A stretch of 64,000 nucleotides of DNA, taken from the NCBI GenBank assembly GCA_025350465.1, contig JANXXU010000024.1, positions 1 through 64,000 on the forward strand. Reading direction: 5' to 3'. Source of the stretch: Alphaproteobacteria bacterium (GTDB lineage Bacteria; Pseudomonadota; Alphaproteobacteria; Micropepsales; Micropepsaceae). The notes below the pieces were generated by a model. That model was not told the origin of the DNA and searched no databases. It was given only the letters and a program-made list of their open reading frames with translations. Shown here in pieces: positions 60,421-64,000 of the stretch (the stretch's first letter is position 1; every line of letters starts with the position of its first letter). Made by a program: the position numbers and the translations under genes.

Positions 60421-61152
60421 CTAGGCGGCATCGTGAAAAATAAGGCCGAGCGTCATGCGATGCCCGGAGCGCACACGCGCGACGCCGTGGCGCAGCGCGA
60501 CGCGTTTCACGCCACGCATCGACGGCACGGGCCGCGCGTTGACGGCGAAAATCACCATGTCGCCTTGGCGGAGAGGCACGACTTCGGCGCGACTTTGTGT
60601 ACGCGCCGCGCTTTCGACCAGAACAAATTCGCCGCCAATGAAATCGCGCCCAGGTTCGCTCAACAGGATCGTCGCCTGCAGCGGAAATTGGGTCGGACCA
60701 TAGAGGTCTTGGTGCAACCGATTGTAATCGCCCTCGCCGTATTTCAAGAGCAAAGGTGTCGGGCGGGTCTGGCCAGCTGCATGACAGGCCCTAAGAAAAT
60801 CATCGAGATCGTTTGGATAACGCGCCTCGATCTTCAAAAGTTCGTTCCAACAATTGGCCACAGATGCGAGTTGCGGATAGAGCTGAGCGCGCAACGCTGC
60901 GACGAGCTGCGGCAACGGATAGGCGAAATATTGATACTCGCCTTGTCCGAAGCCGTGGCGCGCCATGACCACGCGACTGCGAAACAGCGTGCCGTCGGCG
61001 TAGAGCGCACGCAACGCCTCGCATTCTTGACCGTCAAGCGCTTGACGCAGCACGGCGAAGCCCCGAGCGCCAAGTTCTTCTTGGAGGTGCATATCCTGGG
61101 CTTCAGGAAAGCGCACCGTGGTGCGCTGCGCCGTTTGAGCAAGAGCAGTCAT
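60421..61152 (-). CDS. 2-oxoglutarate/Fe(II)-dependent oxygenase
   Basis: This 243-residue protein has the 2OG-Fe(II) oxygenase fold, with the metal motif H-x-D in RLHQDLYGP, a distal His in ALRHGVARV and an Arg in RSGHRMTLG that binds 2-oxoglutarate. It begins 5 bp after ada on the same strand, so it may act in alkylation repair or stress. It resembles the prolyl hydroxylase-like group rather than typical AlkB. The longer frame reaching 61584 only overlaps ada. Confidence 0.82.
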   Translation of the reverse strand: MTALAQTAQRTTVRFPEAQDMHLQEELGARGFAVLRQALDGQECEALRALYADGTLFRSRVVMARHGFGQGEYQYFAYPLPQLVAALRAQLYPQLASVANCWNELLKIEARYPNDLDDFLRACHAAGQTRPTPLLLKYGEGDYNRLHQDLYGPTQFPLQATILLSEPGRDFIGGEFVLVESAARTQSRAEVVPLRQGDMVIFAVNARPVPSMRGVKRVALRHGVARVRSGHRMTLGLIFHDAA

Positions 61153-61157
61153 GCGCC

Positions 61158-62240
61158 CTACTCCGCCGCTTCTTTCTTCAAGAGCGCCTGCTTGCGCTTG
61201 AGACCGTAGCCGTAGCCGCCGAGCGCGCCGTGCGCAGCGACCACGCGATGGCACGGGATGGCGACGGCGATCGGGTTGGCGCCGCAGGCCTGCGCCACCG
61301 CGCGCTGTGCCGTCGGCTTGCCGATCGCCTTGGCGATTTCGCCATAGGTCTTCGTTCCACCCACTGGAATACGCCGCAACGCTTGCCAAACGCGCTCCTG
61401 AAACGCGGTGCCGCGAATGTCGAGCGGCAGATCGATGCCGTCTTTCGGCTCTTCCACCAAAGCGACGACGCGCTTCAATTCCTTGTCCAAGGCGCCGCCG
61501 GCGTCGAGCAGACGCGCCTTCGGGAAATGGGCTTGCACGGCATCGTGTGCCGCTTTCGCGCTGTCGCCAAAGGTAAGCGCACACAAACCGCGCTCGCTCA
61601 TGCCGACGCCGACGAACCCGAGCGAACTGCGGGCGACGCCGACGCGTATCGTCAACGCCGCGCCGCCGCGCACGACGTCGCTTGGTTTTGCGCCCAAACG
61701 ACGGCTTGCCTCATATGCGCGGCTGGAGGAATTGAAGCCAGCATCGTAAAGCGCCGCCGTCACGGTCTCGCCACTCTTCAGCCGCGCGCGGAAGGCTTCG
61801 ACGCGTTTGGCCAACGCATATTGGCGAGGCGATAAGCCCGTGGCTTGCTTGAACAGGCGATGAAATCGCCCTTCGCTCAATTTTGCATCCGCCGCCAGCG
61901 TCCCAACGGAGGGAATAGTTTCGTCGTGCTCGATCCTACGGCAGGCGCGCGTGATCAACTTCGCCACGCGTTCGCGCTCCGAAATATCATCGGGCTTGCA
62001 ACGCAAGCAGGCGCGGTAACCGACTTTGCGCGCCGCGCCGACCGTATCGAAGAACTCGACGTTTTCGCGTTTTGCCGGGCGGGCGGGGCAAACAGGCCGG
62101 CAATAGATCCCTGTCGTCTTGACGGCGACGATGAACTTGCCATCGGCGGCGTTGTCGCGGCCGCGGAAGGCGTGCCAGCGCGCTGCGTCGTTCGCATAGG
62201 TTCCGCTCATTGCCCGCGATTCCGCTTGTGCATTCAACAT
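61158..62240 (-). CDS. ada: Ada methyltransferase and regulator
   Basis: This protein of about 360 residues has the zinc and phosphotriester-accepting cysteine in TGIYCRPVC and CLRCKPD, an AraC-type HTH, and the O6-methylguanine acceptor PCHRV. It repairs alkylated DNA and switches on its own regulon. The ATG at 62240 is preceded by GAGGGTGG; 62210 and 62327 are alternatives. The oxygenase follows after 5 bp. Confidence 0.92.
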   Translation of the reverse strand: MLNAQAESRAMSGTYANDAARWHAFRGRDNAADGKFIVAVKTTGIYCRPVCPARPAKRENVEFFDTVGAARKVGYRACLRCKPDDISERERVAKLITRACRRIEHDETIPSVGTLAADAKLSEGRFHRLFKQATGLSPRQYALAKRVEAFRARLKSGETVTAALYDAGFNSSSRAYEASRRLGAKPSDVVRGGAALTIRVGVARSSLGFVGVGMSERGLCALTFGDSAKAAHDAVQAHFPKARLLDAGGALDKELKRVVALVEEPKDGIDLPLDIRGTAFQERVWQALRRIPVGGTKTYGEIAKAIGKPTAQRAVAQACGANPIAVAIPCHRVVAAHGALGGYGYGLKRKQALLKKEAAE

Positions 62241-62480
62241 TGTAACCACCCTCAGGTCGGAGGTCGCTCCGGTCGAAGGATATTTAGACGGCGACTGGGC
62301 GCCGGACACCCCGCTTACTGACGTCAAATTGGGCGGAAAATGGCGGCAGCGAAAGGTTTTCCGGTGTGCGGTGTCTCGATCTTCCGATGCCGCGTTATTC
62401 GTTAATTATCAGCTGGCGGTACGTAACGTTTTCTCAATGGTAGAATGGTTTTAGCGGCTTGAAATTTGGGGAAGACAACA

Positions 62481-62939
62481 ATGAAGACTTTGCTTGCGGC
62501 ATTACTCGTTTCCGTCAGCGCAACGGCGGCACTCGCCGGATCGCCCTCGGCGGTTCTGCCTTTGCCGACGTTGCGACCGAGCCTTCCTGTCTCGACAGCG
62601 GGGACTGCAACACCTGCCCCGGCCGACGCGACGGCAGGCGCCTGCGACACCCGGCGCGTCATGCATGTCGACAGCGGCAAAGTCGAAGCGATCGCCGACG
62701 GGTTCGCGATCGACGCCTATGGTCAATCGGAAAGCGCGGGCTGGAAAAAGCCGCAGCTCGTTCTCTTCGATCAGGACAACGGCGTGGCGACGGTCGACTT
62801 CGTTGCGTGCCGGCCGGAAGTCTCCGCGCAAGCGGTCACTCCGATCGAAACGCATATGGGGTTGGGCCTCGCTCCGACGACCAAGCGCGTAATTCTGCGC
62901 AGCCGAACGAATACAGTCGCGATCGATCTGCCGAGATAA
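62481..62939 (+). CDS. secreted protein of unknown function
   Basis: This 152-residue protein has a signal peptide (about residues 1-19, ending ALA), a proline-rich linker and a C-terminal domain with two cysteines (GACDTRR and VACRPE). No family was recognised. GGGGAAG precedes the ATG. The upstream 240 bp separate it from ada. Confidence 0.6.
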   Translation: MKTLLAALLVSVSATAALAGSPSAVLPLPTLRPSLPVSTAGTATPAPADATAGACDTRRVMHVDSGKVEAIADGFAIDAYGQSESAGWKKPQLVLFDQDNGVATVDFVACRPEVSAQAVTPIETHMGLGLAPTTKRVILRSRTNTVAIDLPR

Positions 62940-63076
62940 CGCGAGCGCGGTGACGCCGAGCGACCAGGCGACGACGTCGTTTCACTGGTTCCTACAATTC
63001 ACAACGCCGAGTTGGCGATTGGTTTCGCGCTGGCCCGTTGCTAGGGTGCCGCGCGACCAACCGCCGCGAGACGCTC

Positions 63077-64000
63077 ATGCAAAACCCATTCTTCGAGACT
63101 TGGACGACACCGCATAGTGCGCCGCCTTTCGAGCGTTTCAAGGCAGAGCATTTCCGGCCGGCCTTCGAGCGTGCCTTTGCCGATCACGCCAAGGAGATCG
63201 CGCAGGTCGCAAGCAACACGGCCGCGCCCGCATTCGACAACACGATCGATGAGATGGAGCGTGCCGGCGGGTTGTTGCGCCGCGTCTCCGCCGTCTTCTA
63301 TCATTTGTCGAATGCTGCAACGAGCGATGAAATTCAGGCCATCGAGCGCGACCTCGCGCCGATCATGGCTCGTCATTGGAACGATATCTTTCAGAACGAA
63401 AAACTGTATGGGCGCATCGCACGATTGTGGAGCGAGCACGAGAGCTTGAAGCTGAGCGGCGAGCAGCAGCGCGTGCTGCGCCGCTATCACCTGGACTTCG
63501 TTCGCGCCGGCGCCGAGCTCAAAGGCGAGGCGCGCAAGCGCATGGGCGAAATTACGGAACGGCTCGCCTCCCTCTCAACCTCGTTCAGCCAGAACGTGCT
63601 CGCCGACGAAGAGGGATTCGTGCTGCCGCTGGAGCGCGACGAGCTCGAGGGCCTACCCGATTTCGTACGCGACTCGGCGGCGGACTTGGCGCGTGAGCGC
63701 AATATCAAATCAGGCCACGCGATTTCGCTGACGCGCTCGAGCGTCGAGCCGTTCTTGCAATTCGGCGTCCGCCGCGACTTGCGCGAGAAACTCTTCAAAT
63801 CGTGGATCAAACGCGGCGACAACAACGATGCCCACGACAACAAAGAGATCATCGCCGAGACGCTGCGGTTGCGGGTCGAGCGGGCCAAACTGCTCGGCTA
63901 CCCGACCTTCGCGCACTTCAAACTTGCCGATCGCATGGCGAAGACACCGGAGGCGGCGCGCGGTTTGCTGGAAGAAGTGTGGAGCGCCGCGGTCAAGCGC
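63077..64000 (+). CDS. M3-family peptidase (Dcp/oligopeptidase A-like), partial
   Basis: The first 308 residues of an M3 metallopeptidase are present. Recognisable N-terminal segments include NPFFETWTTPHSAPPF and SLSTSFSQNVLADE. The HExxH zinc motif lies beyond the window edge. The family hydrolyses short peptides, often as dipeptidyl carboxypeptidase. The ATG at 63077 has a weak upstream signal. The gene continues to the right. Confidence 0.88.
   Translation, partial: MQNPFFETWTTPHSAPPFERFKAEHFRPAFERAFADHAKEIAQVASNTAAPAFDNTIDEMERAGGLLRRVSAVFYHLSNAATSDEIQAIERDLAPIMARHWNDIFQNEKLYGRIARLWSEHESLKLSGEQQRVLRRYHLDFVRAGAELKGEARKRMGEITERLASLSTSFSQNVLADEEGFVLPLERDELEGLPDFVRDSAADLARERNIKSGHAISLTRSSVEPFLQFGVRRDLREKLFKSWIKRGDNNDAHDNKEIIAETLRLRVERAKLLGYPTFAHFKLADRMAKTPEAARGLLEEVWSAAVKR

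Noticed and set aside
1-64000. CRISPR arrays, tRNA or rRNA genes, insertion sequences
   Set aside because: I looked for regular direct repeats, cloverleaf-type sequences and transposase motifs and found none that I could support by reading alone.

Overview
The window is a chromosomal segment of an alphaproteobacterium. The evidence is a complete FixNOQP-GHIS (cbb3 oxidase) operon beside a haem-PAS FixL and a FixJ, several FixK/FNR-type regulators with matching DNA boxes, an NnrU-family protein, high GC, and tightly overlapping ATGA/GTGA gene junctions. The order and family cannot be fixed from the sequence alone. I saw no rRNA or tRNA genes, insertion sequences, phage genes or CRISPR arrays. 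The last gene runs off the right edge.

Positions 1-21735 form a low-oxygen module. It starts with a BON-domain protein, a CRP/FNR regulator, an APH-AAA fusion, a CBS-pair protein and a zinc alcohol dehydrogenase. Next come ccoNOQP and ccoGHIS (5342-13129), a DUF2189 membrane protein, fixL, fixJ, an NnrU-family protein, a lone receiver domain, a second CRP/FNR regulator, a beta-CASP metallo-beta-lactamase protein and an FNR-like regulator with an iron-sulfur cysteine set. Two perfect TTGAT-N4-ATCAA boxes lie before ccoN and fixL. One-mismatch versions lie before the BON, CBS and receiver genes. The likely circuit is FixL-FixJ to FixK/FNR proteins to cbb3 oxidase and accessory stress proteins, with feedback onto fixL.

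Positions 20476-32712 hold general metabolism and envelope genes: an exported alanine racemase/D-threonine aldolase-like protein, a LemA-TPM-TPM operon, a large formate dehydrogenase alpha subunit without partners, an ABC exporter pair, an extended SDR, a tandem DUF3592 protein and Dps.

Positions 32845-47053 include an exported prolyl oligopeptidase with a clear terminator and a divergent sulfur/redox locus. That locus has trxC (apparently frameshifted) and DUF2892 on one side and a BigR/SqrR-like ArsR regulator on the other, around a perfect 18-bp AT-rich palindrome. The regulator is followed by an RND adaptor and pump. Then come a MarR regulator with its own palindrome, a methyltransferase, purU, and a second RND pump-adaptor pair on the minus strand.

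Positions 47406-64000 hold a PQQ-type propeller protein, a DUF3089 protein, an FMN reductase, a divergent LD-carboxypeptidase/Mpl-like pair (peptidoglycan recycling), arfB, an M20 peptidase, an SDR, then a compact four-gene membrane redox operon (55671-57865). This operon has two tiny membrane proteins, a ferric-reductase-like domain fused to a Rieske domain, and an anchored protein with a Cys-His-Cys motif. It is my best candidate for an uncharacterised system. The window ends with DUF1203, a yellow/MRJP-like protein, small secreted proteins, Ada with a 2OG-Fe(II) oxygenase, and the start of an M3 peptidase.
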